From the NCBI GenBank assembly GCA_965229335.1, contig OZ245874.1, forward strand, positions 2,170,001 to 2,234,000: a DNA stretch of 64,000 bases, written 5' to 3'. The notes beneath the pieces were generated by a model. That model did no database searches. It worked only from the letters and a program-made list of their open reading frames with translations, and was not told the origin of the DNA. This document shows positions 25,585 through 34,718 of this stretch, one piece after another. A program made the position numbers and the translations under genes. Within the stretch, counting starts at the first letter, position 1. Every line of letters begins with the position of its first letter. Origin of the DNA: JAFKFH01 sp017307375. GTDB taxonomy: Bacteria; Pseudomonadota; Alphaproteobacteria; Ferrovibrionales; Ferrovibrionaceae.

Positions 25585-26856
25585 TCAGGCCCTTGATATT
25601 GCGGCTTCCAGCAGTTCCAGCCCCAGATCCAGCTCGGCGTCGGTCACGGTCAGGGGCGGGGCAATGCGCATCGTGCCGCCGGCGGGTCCGCCGCGCACGA
25701 TATTGGCCGACAGGCCGAGGTCGAGGGCAAGGTCGGTGACCGCGTCGGAGATCTCGGCCGCGGTCCGGTTGCCCGCGTCGGTGAATTCCAGGCCGAGCAG
25801 CAGGCCGCGTCCGCGCACGTCCCCGACCGCTTGATGCCGCGCCTTGATCGCCCGCAGCCCGGCTTCCAGCCGCGCGCCGGCGACCTTCGCCCGCGCGACC
25901 AGCCCGTCGCGGGCGACGATTTCCAGCACCTTCAGACCCACCGCCGCCGGCAGCGGGTCGTTGACGTGGGTCGTATAGAACAGGAAGTCGCGGGCCTCGG
26001 CGGCGTCGGCCAGGGCGTCCGAGGTCTGGACCGAGGACAGCGGCAGGCCCGCGCCGAGGGTCTTGGACAGGGTCAGGATGTCCGGCACCACCCCGTCCCG
26101 CTCGAACGCAAACATCGTGCCGGTCCGGCCGACGCCGGTCTGGGCCTCGTCGAGGATCAGCAGCATGCCGCGCGCGCGGCAATGGCCCTGCAGGGCGGCA
26201 AGATAGCCTAGCGGCAGGTCGAGAATGCCGCCGGACGACAGGATCGGTTCGGCAATGAACGCGGCCAGGTTGCCGGTCGACTGGCGGTCGATCAGGTCGA
26301 AAGCGTCGTCGAGTTCCTGCTGCCAGGTGACGCCGGGAAAGCGCGGCCGATAGGCATTGGGCGCCGGGATGGCGAACGACCCGGCGCTCAGCGGGCCGAT
26401 GCCGCGTCGTCCCGCCTTGTAGGTCGCGGCGGCCGCGCCGCCGGTCATGCCGTGCCAGGACTGGGCAAAGCCGACGATCTCCCACTTGCCGGTGACCAGC
26501 TTGGCCAGGCGGATCGCCGCCTCGTTCGCCTCGCCCCCGGTCGACAGCAGCATCACCCGCGGCAGGGCGGGGACCAGTGTTCCCAAGGCCGTCGCCAGGT
26601 CGACCACCGGTTCGGACAGCATCGACGAGAACAGATGGTCGAGGCGGCCGACGGCGTCGCGGACGGTCGCGACGATCTCGGGATGGGAATGGCCGAGAAT
26701 GGCGCTCATCTGCCCGGAAGTGAAATCGAGCACCCGGCGCCCTTCGGCATCGTGCAGGAACGAGCCTGCGGCCCGGACGGGAACGAAGGGCACGAAGTCG
26801 CCGCCATAGCGCAGCAGGTGACGGCGGGCGCGGGTCCAGAAGGCGTCGTCTCTCAT
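25585..26856 (-). CDS. dgdA: 2,2-dialkylglycine decarboxylase
   Basis: A 423-residue class III PLP enzyme that decarboxylates 2,2-dialkylglycines (such as 2-aminoisobutyrate) and then transaminates pyruvate. It follows the known Burkholderia enzyme almost throughout: RYGGDF, DFTSGQMSA, SWHGMTG, AFIAEPILSSGG, LDEAQTGVGRTGTMFA, LTLSKTLGAGLPL, FYTTHVNDPLPAAVG and MRIAPPLTV. The key residues are present: PLP Lys265, substrate-side Gln49, Trp134, the Ser near 208 and the Arg in MRIAPPL. The ATG overlaps the stop of the upstream unknown gene (ATGA), so expression is coupled to it and to the patatin-like gene, an unusual partnership. Confidence 0.88.
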   Translation of the reverse strand: MRDDAFWTRARRHLLRYGGDFVPFVPVRAAGSFLHDAEGRRVLDFTSGQMSAILGHSHPEIVATVRDAVGRLDHLFSSMLSEPVVDLATALGTLVPALPRVMLLSTGGEANEAAIRLAKLVTGKWEIVGFAQSWHGMTGGAAAATYKAGRRGIGPLSAGSFAIPAPNAYRPRFPGVTWQQELDDAFDLIDRQSTGNLAAFIAEPILSSGGILDLPLGYLAALQGHCRARGMLLILDEAQTGVGRTGTMFAFERDGVVPDILTLSKTLGAGLPLSSVQTSDALADAAEARDFLFYTTHVNDPLPAAVGLKVLEIVARDGLVARAKVAGARLEAGLRAIKARHQAVGDVRGRGLLLGLEFTDAGNRTAAEISDAVTDLALDLGLSANIVRGGPAGGTMRIAPPLTVTDAELDLGLELLEAAISRA

Positions 26857-28061
26857 GCCGATTTCTCCCGGGTGATGGGGGCGAGGCGGACCAGGCGGTC
26901 GGCCAGGGTGGCCGCGTCGTCCTGCCAGCGGAATTGGCGGGCGAGGTCGTGCAGTGCGATCAGGTCCTTGGCTGCCAGCAGCGCCTGGCTGCCCGGCGTC
27001 GTCGCCTGGCGCTGCGCGTGGTCGGCCAGGTCCTGCAGGATGGCGCGGATCCGCCCCGCCTGGTCGCCGGCGATGCTGGCCGGAGCGCGGCCGGTGATTC
27101 GTTCGGCAAAGGTCATCAGCCGGATCACCCGCCGGACCCGATCGGCCGTGCTCTGTCCGTCCAGCAGCGGGTCGTGGTGGCCGGGCAGGCCTTCCTCGAG
27201 CGCGATCCGGACCACCGCGACCAGGCCGTCGAGGAAGCGCTGCACCGCCTCGGCGCCGAGATCGCGCAAGAAGGCATTGCCGCTTTCGCGCGACGCGGCT
27301 TCGCGATCGCCCTCCAGGATCTGGGTGACCAGTGTCGACAGATCCTCGATCTCGGCCAGGATCGAATTGGCGCCATACCGGCTCATCAGGTCGCGCCGCG
27401 ACAGATACTGCTCGACCGCCTCGGTCGCGCGGGCCAGCGCCCGGCGGGCGAACGAGCGCCACATGAAGCCGATGTCGCGCGACAGCTTTTCATGGCGCAG
27501 CGTATCGAGCACGAAGCGGATGATTTCCATCATCATCAGGTCGCGGACCATCGCCGGCACGTCGGGATGGTCGGCCTCGTGCAGGGCTTCGGTGATATGG
27601 CGGCGATAGCGGTCGACCCGGGAGAACAATTCCTGGCCGAGTTCGTCGCGCAGGAGCGGCACGATGCGCGAGCCGCGCACCAGGCGGAAACCGTCGGCGG
27701 CGAGCAGGTAGAGCTGGGCCAGCTCGATCAGATCGCCCCGGCCGTCGGCGTCGGCACGCGACGGCCGGCCGGGAACGGGGGCCAGGCGCAGGATCAGATT
27801 CCGTACCGGCTCGACCACTTCGCGTTCCATGAATGCGTCGTAGGCCAGCATGCCCGGCTCCGGCCGGCCGATGGCAAAATTGCGCGGCCAGTAATCCCTG
27901 ACCAGGTCGCGCTGGGCGTGCGTTGCGGCAACCAGGCGGAAGGCCAGGGCGACGGCATCGAGGCGTTCCTGGGTCACCCGGTCGCGCAGGCAAGGTTCCA
28001 ACGCCCGCATCAGATCGGTCCTGGCCGCCTCGGCCACACTGAGCGGCCCCCGGTCGTTCAC
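26853..28061 (-). CDS. Hypothetical helical protein in the patatin/dgdA operon
   Basis: A 402-residue protein of unknown function, apparently all-helical, with no signal peptide or membrane helix. It starts with GTG at 28061, preceded by a very strong AAAGGAGG at 28075-28082, four bases after the stop of the patatin-like gene, and its own stop overlaps the dgdA-type start. Charged stretches rich in Arg and Asp dominate. The tight spacing argues for a functional link with the patatin-like hydrolase upstream, for example as a partner or regulator (inference). Confidence 0.7.
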   Translation of the reverse strand: MNDRGPLSVAEAARTDLMRALEPCLRDRVTQERLDAVALAFRLVAATHAQRDLVRDYWPRNFAIGRPEPGMLAYDAFMEREVVEPVRNLILRLAPVPGRPSRADADGRGDLIELAQLYLLAADGFRLVRGSRIVPLLRDELGQELFSRVDRYRRHITEALHEADHPDVPAMVRDLMMMEIIRFVLDTLRHEKLSRDIGFMWRSFARRALARATEAVEQYLSRRDLMSRYGANSILAEIEDLSTLVTQILEGDREAASRESGNAFLRDLGAEAVQRFLDGLVAVVRIALEEGLPGHHDPLLDGQSTADRVRRVIRLMTFAERITGRAPASIAGDQAGRIRAILQDLADHAQRQATTPGSQALLAAKDLIALHDLARQFRWQDDAATLADRLVRLAPITREKSA

Positions 28062-28065
28062 CCCA

Positions 28066-30525
28066 TCACCGGCCTCCTTTCAGCCGCTGCTCGCGCGCCT
28101 CCTGGGCGTGGAGTTCGGTTTCCAGCTCGGCGATCAACTCGGCGATACGACCGAGATGCGGCGCCTCGGCCTTCAGTACAGTGCGGAATGCACGGCGCTT
28201 CAAGGCGGTAATCGCCTCCTGGCCGCCGGTAAATCCCGATCCTGCGGCGTCGATCACGATATCGATCATGCGTTCGACACCGTGCAGCCGGCCCCACAGG
28301 TAATCGTTCTCGCGATAGGCGCGGCTGAAGAAGGCGCCGAAATGGCTCAGCGCCACGCCCTTCAGCAGGCTCGCCGCTTCGCCGGGCCTGAGCGACCGGG
28401 CGTCGACCGGGCTGATCCGGTCGATCTTGATCTCGTCGAATTCGCCGAGGTCGCGCCACTTGGTGATCGAGAAGGTCATGACGTCCCAGAACGGGAAGCC
28501 GACATAGTTCAGCAGCAATTCGTGGCGCGCCTGCGGCGCCCAGTCCTTCGGGTCGGTCGCCGCGATCAGCCGGTCGAGCTCGGCGGTGGTGCCCTCAAGA
28601 TTCATTTCCTCGGCCATCAGGCCAAGCAGCTGGTCGAGGCGCCGGCCGCGCCGGGCGACGAACTCCTCCGGGCTGCGCTGCAGTGCCTCGGCGGTGAACA
28701 GGCTCTTCGTCAGCGCCCTGACCTCGGTCGAATAGAAGTCCGGCGCGTCGCGCCGTCGCAGATGCGCCAGCTGGTCATAGAAGCGCCGCTTCATCCAGTC
28801 GACCAGCTCGACCGCCATGCCGGCATACTCGGCCCGCTCAAGTCGTTCGTAGAGCTGGTTCTGCCCCTGGATCAGAAAGCGCAGGCGACGCTGGCGGAAG
28901 GCGATGTCGTAGGCCTGCAAGGCCGTGATCCACGGCTTGGTTCCGTCGGCTGCCGTGGTCAGCAGGCTGCCACCCTCGATCGGCACGATACCCTTGACGC
29001 TGGCCCAGACCCGTCCGACCCGGGTGAACCAGACCCGCTCCTGCTCGCGCTGGCCGCGGCCGGCAAGCTGCCCGATGACCGCCGAGATCGAGAGGACCGC
29101 GCTCTGCAGTTTGAGACGCGCATAGGCGTCGTAGGCGTAGCCCGCCTCCTCGGCGGCCAGTGACGAAGCGGTCTCGCGCCACATCGCGACATGCTCGGGC
29201 GTCAGGGGCCCACCGGTATCGATCTGGGTGGCCTCGCCGACCAGCTTGGCAATGTAGGGGCGGGCCGATTCGATGATGAGGCGCTGGCGACGGACGTTTT
29301 CGTTGTGCTCGTTGACGCGCAGGAGTTCGCTGCCGATCGGCTCCGAGCGGGGAATGTCGGACAGCGCGGCCTTGAGGGTCGAGAAGAAGCCGGGCCGTCT
29401 TCCGGACGGCGGCGGCGGCGGCCGGATCGGGTCCGGGTCGATGTAGAGCAGCCGGCGGTCCACCTGCCGGAAGGCCGGCCGCCCGTCGATCGAGCGCAGC
29501 GCCTTGGCGAACGGCTTGTTGTTGAGGACCGAGCCGTCGATGAACGAAGTGGCGGCGGGATCCATCCCGGCTTCGCGATAGACTTCGAAATTGCGCTCGA
29601 GGAAACGCTCGCGCCCCTCCCAGCTTTCGCCCCGGCGGGCCAGCACCCGGTCGATCTCGGACAGTTGGGCCGGTGGGAACGCACCGGGAAAGGACGATGT
29701 CGCGCGGGCGGCAAAGGTCAGGGCGGGCACCGCGTCGTCGGTGAAGTCCGACGTCACCCGGCCGTCGTGGTCGCGCAGATAGGTGAAACGCAGGTGATGG
29801 CGGTGATCGCGTTCGCCGACGACGGGCGGATCGTGCAGGGCGATGTCCTGGTGCCAGCCGTAGAAGTCGGTCACCGGCACCGAGAGTTCGAGCGGTTGGT
29901 CGGGCGGAACCAGCGAAGGCCCGGCAAGGTCGGCATTGCCCATCTGCCTCAGCGCATCATGCAGCATGGCCGACATGCGCTCGCCGCCGAAGGGCGGGCT
30001 GAACCAGCGCGAACGCACGAACAGCGAGATCTTGTCCTGGACCTCGCGGTCGGCGTTGAGCCTGATCAGGCCGAGGCTGCCGGCCAGCCACAGCACCGGC
30101 CGCATGAACCATTTCGAGAAGCGGGTCGCCCGGCTGTCTGCCGCCAGCAGTTCGTCGACATCGGCCTGTTCCAGCCACAGGTCGCGCAGCGGTTCGAGGC
30201 TGAGGTCATGAGCCAGCGCCCGGGCGAGCAGCACGCCGTTGATGCCGCCGGCCGAGGCACCGGCGATGGTATCGACGATGACGCGCAGCTCGACCTCGCG
30301 GCCGATATCGCGCAGCAGGTCGAAATAGACCGCCTCGGTCGAGGTTTCCGGACCGTCCGAATCGGGATGGACCGCCGCCGCGCGGTCATTCCGATTCGTG
30401 ATTTCATGCAGCAGTTTCGAAGCACGGACGAGCTTGAGGATCTCCTTGGAGATACCGTGCATGTAGACGGCAAGCGATACGCCGCCGAAGCAGACCAGTG
30501 CGAGGCGAAGCTCCTTTTGCCGCAA
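28066..30525 (-). CDS. Patatin-like phospholipase-related protein
   Basis: An 819-residue protein of the patatin-related group (the large TIGR03607 type). The N-terminus LRLALVCFGGVSLAVYMHG carries the oxyanion-type glycine loop, the nucleophile Ser is in GASAGGINGV (about residue 91), and the dyad Asp is in FIDGSVLNN. Such enzymes release acyl groups from lipids. The ~450 residues after the patatin core are helical and of unknown role. The TTG at 30525 is the first possible start after an in-frame stop, and homology begins right there. First gene of an operon with the 402-residue protein and dgdA. Confidence 0.85.
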   Translation of the reverse strand: MRQKELRLALVCFGGVSLAVYMHGISKEILKLVRASKLLHEITNRNDRAAAVHPDSDGPETSTEAVYFDLLRDIGREVELRVIVDTIAGASAGGINGVLLARALAHDLSLEPLRDLWLEQADVDELLAADSRATRFSKWFMRPVLWLAGSLGLIRLNADREVQDKISLFVRSRWFSPPFGGERMSAMLHDALRQMGNADLAGPSLVPPDQPLELSVPVTDFYGWHQDIALHDPPVVGERDHRHHLRFTYLRDHDGRVTSDFTDDAVPALTFAARATSSFPGAFPPAQLSEIDRVLARRGESWEGRERFLERNFEVYREAGMDPAATSFIDGSVLNNKPFAKALRSIDGRPAFRQVDRRLLYIDPDPIRPPPPPSGRRPGFFSTLKAALSDIPRSEPIGSELLRVNEHNENVRRQRLIIESARPYIAKLVGEATQIDTGGPLTPEHVAMWRETASSLAAEEAGYAYDAYARLKLQSAVLSISAVIGQLAGRGQREQERVWFTRVGRVWASVKGIVPIEGGSLLTTAADGTKPWITALQAYDIAFRQRRLRFLIQGQNQLYERLERAEYAGMAVELVDWMKRRFYDQLAHLRRRDAPDFYSTEVRALTKSLFTAEALQRSPEEFVARRGRRLDQLLGLMAEEMNLEGTTAELDRLIAATDPKDWAPQARHELLLNYVGFPFWDVMTFSITKWRDLGEFDEIKIDRISPVDARSLRPGEAASLLKGVALSHFGAFFSRAYRENDYLWGRLHGVERMIDIVIDAAGSGFTGGQEAITALKRRAFRTVLKAEAPHLGRIAELIAELETELHAQEAREQRLKGGR

Positions 30526-30542
30526 TTTCCTTCGCCTTTCAG

Positions 30543-30563
30543 GGGCTTGTTGTCCTCAAGCCC
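30543..30563. promoter_or_regulatory. Inverted repeat between the patatin-like and HU genes
   Basis: GGGCTTG and CAAGCCC are perfect 7-bp arms around TTGTCCT, 18 bases upstream of the patatin-like start. It could be an operator or a 5'-leader hairpin on the minus strand. Confidence 0.3.
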
Positions 30564-30629
30564 TGTATTTTAGCGTGTTCGCAGGCAAGAGCGAGGGCCG
30601 AGACGATCAACGGTCGCACAGGATCGCGA

Positions 30630-30657
30630 TTGATTTTCCCTGGGCTTGTGGTTATCT
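30630..30657 (+). promoter_or_regulatory. Candidate sigma-70-type promoter of the HU gene
   Basis: TTGATT (30630) and TTATCT (30652) are separated by 16 bases, 32 bases before the HU start codon. This is the best promoter-like pair in the divergent region; the match is moderate. Confidence 0.35.
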
Positions 30658-30688
30658 CGCTGGCGTCATTGCTCTGAGGGAGGCCTTT

Positions 30689-30985
30689 ATGGCTGCAAAG
30701 AAGCAGGTTCCGTCGGTTACTCCGCGCAAGCAGCTTGCCGCTATTGTCGCCGAGAAGACCGGTTCGTCGAATGCCGCGGCGTATGAAGCGGTCGGCGAGG
30801 TGCTCGAGCACATCGTCAAGATCACCAAGAAGGAAGGCCGCTTCTCGCTGCCCGGCTTCGGCACCTTCTCGGTCGTCAAGCGCGCCGCCCGCAACGGCGT
30901 GAACCCGAAGACCGGCGCCGCGCTCAAGATCAAGGCGTCGAAGAGCCTCCGCTTCAAGGCCGCTGCCGGCCTGCGCAAGCTCTGA
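30689..30985 (+). CDS. HU-family DNA-binding protein
   Basis: A 98-residue nucleoid protein of the HU/IHF family that bends and compacts DNA as a dimer. The DNA-arm signature GRFSLPGFGTFSVVKRAARNGVNP is followed by the typical basic C-terminal segment. The N-terminal ~10 residues (AAKKQVPSVTPR) extend the usual HU start. GAGGGAGG precedes the ATG at 30689. It stands alone with its own promoter-like and terminator-like signals. Confidence 0.93.
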   Translation: MAAKKQVPSVTPRKQLAAIVAEKTGSSNAAAYEAVGEVLEHIVKITKKEGRFSLPGFGTFSVVKRAARNGVNPKTGAALKIKASKSLRFKAAAGLRKL

Positions 30986-31056
30986 TTTCCAGGTAACACC
31001 GACATTCCGTTGCGGTGGGCTGGCCGAAAGGCCGCCCGGGGGACCGTAGCGGGCGC

Positions 31057-31095
31057 AGGGCCGGTCGGCGGGTTCAACCGCGTGCCGGCCCTTTG
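31057..31095 (+). terminator. Hairpin 3' of HU
   Basis: AGGGCCGG and CCGGCCCT are perfect 8-bp arms, followed by TTTG, with a further GGCGG/CCGC pairing inside. A smaller GGCC-GAAA-GGCC hairpin lies at 31022-31033. Together they probably end HU transcription. Confidence 0.55.
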
Positions 31096-31140
31096 TCGTT
31101 TCTGCCGGCCCGGCGTCGGTTCCGGTGACCCCGGCAGCAA

Positions 31141-31170
31141 AAGGGCGCGGCGATCGTGCACCGCGCCCTT
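31141..31170 (-). terminator. Intrinsic terminator of the RidA-like gene
   Basis: AAGGGCGCGG pairs perfectly over 10 bp with CCGCGCCCTT around a 10-base loop, and the minus strand continues with TTTT. It starts 20 bases after the RidA-like stop. It could also act on read-through from HU. Confidence 0.7.
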
Positions 31171-31190
31171 CGGGACTTTCGCCGTGAGGC

Positions 31191-31538
31191 TTACTTGGCG
31201 GCGGTCACGGTGATCTCGACCAGATAGCCGGGGGCGGCCAGCCGCGCCTCGACCGTCGTGCGGGCCGGGGTATTGCCCTGCGAAACCCAGCCGTCCCACA
31301 CCGAGTTCATGTCGGCGAAGCTGCCGATGTTCGACAGATAGATGGTTGCCGACAGGATCTTGGTCTTGTCCGACCCGACGCTCGACAGGGCGGCCTCGAT
31401 CTTGGCGAGGACCTCGGCGGTCTGGCCCTTGACGTCTTTGGCGGTCGAATCCGCGACCTGGCCGGCGAGGTAGACGGTGTCGCCGTGGACGACGGCGTTC
31501 GACATGCGCGGACCGACGCCGACACGCTGAATGGTCAT
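31191..31538 (-). CDS. RidA family protein
   Basis: A 115-residue RidA/YjgF protein, a second and different paralogue from the one at 14691. It keeps the family frame (VVHGDTVYLAGQVAD, AEVLAKIEAALSSVGSDKTKIL, RTTVEARLAAPGYLVEITVTA), including the Arg and Glu that deaminate 2-aminoacrylate-type enamines. AGGAG precedes the ATG at 31538. It is divergent from the flippase gene and ends at a strong terminator. Confidence 0.9.
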   Translation of the reverse strand: MTIQRVGVGPRMSNAVVHGDTVYLAGQVADSTAKDVKGQTAEVLAKIEAALSSVGSDKTKILSATIYLSNIGSFADMNSVWDGWVSQGNTPARTTVEARLAAPGYLVEITVTAAK

Positions 31539-31606
31539 TGGCTTATACTCCTGAGGCTGGATCCGGCCGGCGGCCGGCGTTGGAAAGGGGGGCACGATAG
31601 TATAGC

Positions 31607-33148
31607 TTGGGCACCCGTCTCAATCGCGAAACCGCCGTGGCCTCAGTCCGCCTCAATATCGCCGCCAATCTCGCCGGACGCATCGCTGCCGCGTTGATCA
31701 ATTTCGCCGCGGTGCCGGTGTTCCTGCGGCTGCTCGGCGTCGAGAGCTTCGGCCTGGTCGCGCTCTACACCACTTTCCAGACCCTGGCGCTGGTCCTCGA
31801 CCTCGGGCTGTCGCTGACGATCAATCGTGAGCTGGCACTGGCCGGACAGGATCCGGATAGGCTGGGGCGGGCCCGCGCGCTGCTGCAGGCGAGCGAGGTG
31901 GCCTATTGGGGCATCTCGATCCTGGCCGGCATCGTGCTCGCGGTGCTGAGCCCCTATCTCGCGACCGACTGGATCCGGCCGCAGGGGCTGGCGCCGGACG
32001 AGGCGCGCAACGCCTTCATCGCCATGGGCGCGGCCCTGGCCGTGCAACTGCCCGCCGCCCTCTATGTCGGCGGCCTGTCCGGTCTGCAGCAGCAGTTCGG
32101 GCTCAACCTGACCCAGGTCGGCTTCGCGCTGCTGCGCGCGGGCGGCGCGATCCTCGTGCTCCAGCATGTCTCGGCGACGCCGACCGCCTTCCTGGTCTGG
32201 CAGGCGCTGTCGGCGCTGGCCCAGTCGCTGATCCTGGGGCTGCTGCTGCGCCGTGCGCTGCCGGCGGCGACGGGCGAGGGTGGGCGGACGCTGGGGTTCG
32301 TGCTGCTGCGCGAACGCTGGCGCTTCGTCATCGGCGCCAATCTGCTGGCGCTGCTCGGCGCGCTGGTGCTGCAGGCCGACAAGCTGGTGCTGAGCCGTAC
32401 CCTGCCGCTCGAAGCATTCGGCATCTATTCCTTGGCGGCGCTGGCCGCTTCGCTGCTGTCACAGTTGTCGGGGCCGATCTTCACCGCCTACCAGCCGCGG
32501 CTGACCCAACTGGTCGGCGCCGGCGACGCCGACGGCACGGTCCGGGCCTATCGGGTCTATGCCCAGGCGATGGCCGTGGTCGTCGTGCCGACCGCGGTGG
32601 TCGGCGCGCTTTTCGCCCCGGAACTGATGAGCCTGTGGACCTTGCGCAACCCCGCCGCGGCCGGGGCGGCGCTGCCGTTCGCGGTGCTGGTGGTCGGCTG
32701 GGCGCTGAACGCGCTGGCGACCGTGCCGGGCACGCTGCAACTGGCCCATGGCCGGCCCGGTTTCGGGGTCCGCATGCATGCCGGCGCGGTGGTCCTGCTG
32801 GTCCCGGTGCTGGCGCTGCTGGCCGAACGTTACGGGGCCGCCGCCGCCGCCGGCGCCTGGGGCGTGCTCAATCTCGGCTATCTGCTGCTGCATGGCTTCG
32901 TCGGCAGCCCGCAATACCTGCCGCCGGGCACGACGCGGCGCTGGTTTGCCGGCGATGTCGTCCTGCCGATCGCGGTCACCGGCGCGATCGCCGGTCTCGG
33001 CCGCCTCGTCGTGCCGCATGGCCTGCCGCTCTGGGCCGAGGTGCCGGCAATCGGCCTGTGCTGGATCCTGGCCACCGCGGCGACGGCGATGGCCGGGGAA
33101 CGGACGCGGGCGCTGGTGCTGCAGCGGTTGCAGCGCGCCCGCGCCTGA
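31607..33148 (+). CDS. Polysaccharide flippase (Wzx/MOP family)
   Basis: About 513 residues with 12-14 predicted membrane helices and the N-terminal NIAANLAGRIAAALINFAAVPVFLRLLG typical of Wzx/RfbX proteins (only its pattern is given). Such proteins flip lipid-linked glycans across the inner membrane. The start is uncertain: TTG 31607 or GTG 31637, with no clear ribosome site at either. Together with the WecA-type transferase and FlaA1-like dehydratase downstream it points to an undecaprenyl-linked surface glycan. It is divergent from the RidA-like gene. Confidence 0.87.
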   Translation: MGTRLNRETAVASVRLNIAANLAGRIAAALINFAAVPVFLRLLGVESFGLVALYTTFQTLALVLDLGLSLTINRELALAGQDPDRLGRARALLQASEVAYWGISILAGIVLAVLSPYLATDWIRPQGLAPDEARNAFIAMGAALAVQLPAALYVGGLSGLQQQFGLNLTQVGFALLRAGGAILVLQHVSATPTAFLVWQALSALAQSLILGLLLRRALPAATGEGGRTLGFVLLRERWRFVIGANLLALLGALVLQADKLVLSRTLPLEAFGIYSLAALAASLLSQLSGPIFTAYQPRLTQLVGAGDADGTVRAYRVYAQAMAVVVVPTAVVGALFAPELMSLWTLRNPAAAGAALPFAVLVVGWALNALATVPGTLQLAHGRPGFGVRMHAGAVVLLVPVLALLAERYGAAAAAGAWGVLNLGYLLLHGFVGSPQYLPPGTTRRWFAGDVVLPIAVTGAIAGLGRLVVPHGLPLWAEVPAIGLCWILATAATAMAGERTRALVLQRLQRARA

Positions 33149-33152
33149 CCGG

Positions 33153-34631
33153 TCAGCCGCCGGGGCGGCCGCCGGCACCCGATGCCAGCCGGATGCCGAC
33201 ATTCTTGGTCTGGACGTAGTTCAGCAGGGCTTCCTGGCCCTTCTCGCGGCCATAACCCGATCGCTTGGTGCCGCCAAACGGGGTCTCGACCCCGCCGGCG
33301 AACCATTCGTTGACGAACACCTGGCCCGCGACCAGACGATCGGCGGTCCAGTGCGCCAACGCCAGGTTCTGGGTGTAGACCCCGGCGCAGAGGCCGTATT
33401 CGGTACCGTTGGCCAGGGCGATCGCCTCGTCGGTATCGTCGAAGGTCTGGACCGCCAGCACCGGGCCGAAGACTTCCTCGCGCGCGATCGTCATGTCCGG
33501 GCGCACGCCGGTGAACACCGTCGGCTGGATGAAATAGCCGGGCAGGCCGTCGGCGCGGCGGCCGCCGGTCACCGCCTCGGCCCCTTCCTGGGCGGCGGCA
33601 AGGCACATGCCCTCGACCTTGTCGCGCTGCGGGCCGGAGATGACCGGGCCGAGGTCGAAGCCGTCGATGCCCGGACCGACCGACAGGGCACGGGCGCGGG
33701 CGGCGATCTTTGCGACCACTTCGTCATGGCGCGAACGATGGACGACCAGCCGCGAGGCGGCCGAGCAGACCTGGCCCGCATTGCTGAAGATGCCGGCGAC
33801 GGTCGAGGCCGCGACCTGGTCGAGATCGGCATCGGGGAAGACGATCCCGGCCGACTTGCCGCCCAGTTCCATCACGCAGGGGATCACCCGTTCGGCGGCG
33901 GCCCGCAGAATGAACTGGCCGGTCTTCAGCGAGCCGGTGAAGACGATATGGTCGATGTCGCCATGGGTGACCAGCGCGGCGCCGGTATCGTGGCCATAGC
34001 CGCACAGGATATTGACCGCGCCGGCCGGCACGCCGGCGCGCTGGCAGGCCTCGGCGATAAAGGTGCAGGCCAGCGGCGACAACTCGGGCGTCTTGAGCAC
34101 GACGGTATTGCCGGTGGCCAGCGCGCAGGCGACCGAGCGGGCGGCGATCTGCAGCGGGAAGTTCCACGGCACGACCTGGGCCGAGACGCCGAAAGGCGCG
34201 GGCACGGTATAGTCGACATAGCCGGCGCCCAGCGGGATCATCCGGCCTTCGAGCTTGTCGGTCGCGCCGCCGTAATAGGTGAAGTAGCGCGCGGCGGCCA
34301 GCGCCTCGTTGCGGCCGGCGGCAAGGGTCTTGCCGTTGTCCAGGCATTCGACCAGTGCGATGTCGTCGGCCATTGCCCGCATCGCCTGGGCGATGTCGAG
34401 CAGCAGCTGGCCGCGCGCCGACGGACGCATGTCGATCAGCGTCCGGGCATTGAAGCGGGCGCGGGCGGCGGCGACGGCGCGGTCGACGTCGGCGGGGGTC
34501 GCCCGGGCGATTTCGGCGATGACCTCGCCGCGCGCCGGATCCTCGACCGGGATGCGGCCGCCATCGGCGCCGTCGACCCAGGCACCGTCGATGAAGTTCT
34601 GCCAGTAGCGCTTGATCGCGGGGCGGTCCAT
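33153..34631 (-). CDS. NAD(P)-dependent aldehyde dehydrogenase
   Basis: A 492-residue aldehyde dehydrogenase. The catalytic residues are Glu255 in VMELGGKS and Cys289 in SNAGQVCSAASR; the Rossmann segment is PWNFPL and FTGSLKTGQ. It oxidises an aldehyde to the acid in the cytoplasm, and the closest look is to the betaine-aldehyde/gamma-aminobutyraldehyde/phenylacetaldehyde group, without a firm choice. GAGG precedes the ATG at 34631. It is convergent with the flippase (4-base gap). Confidence 0.92.
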   Translation of the reverse strand: MDRPAIKRYWQNFIDGAWVDGADGGRIPVEDPARGEVIAEIARATPADVDRAVAAARARFNARTLIDMRPSARGQLLLDIAQAMRAMADDIALVECLDNGKTLAAGRNEALAAARYFTYYGGATDKLEGRMIPLGAGYVDYTVPAPFGVSAQVVPWNFPLQIAARSVACALATGNTVVLKTPELSPLACTFIAEACQRAGVPAGAVNILCGYGHDTGAALVTHGDIDHIVFTGSLKTGQFILRAAAERVIPCVMELGGKSAGIVFPDADLDQVAASTVAGIFSNAGQVCSAASRLVVHRSRHDEVVAKIAARARALSVGPGIDGFDLGPVISGPQRDKVEGMCLAAAQEGAEAVTGGRRADGLPGYFIQPTVFTGVRPDMTIAREEVFGPVLAVQTFDDTDEAIALANGTEYGLCAGVYTQNLALAHWTADRLVAGQVFVNEWFAGGVETPFGGTKRSGYGREKGQEALLNYVQTKNVGIRLASGAGGRPGG

Positions 34632-34718
34632 GGAAACCTCGAGGCTTGAACGGGTAAAAAGGCGGCGGATTTTAGCGCCCTCCCTGGCGGGCGCAAGGAA
34701 TCCGGGGTATGAGCGGCC

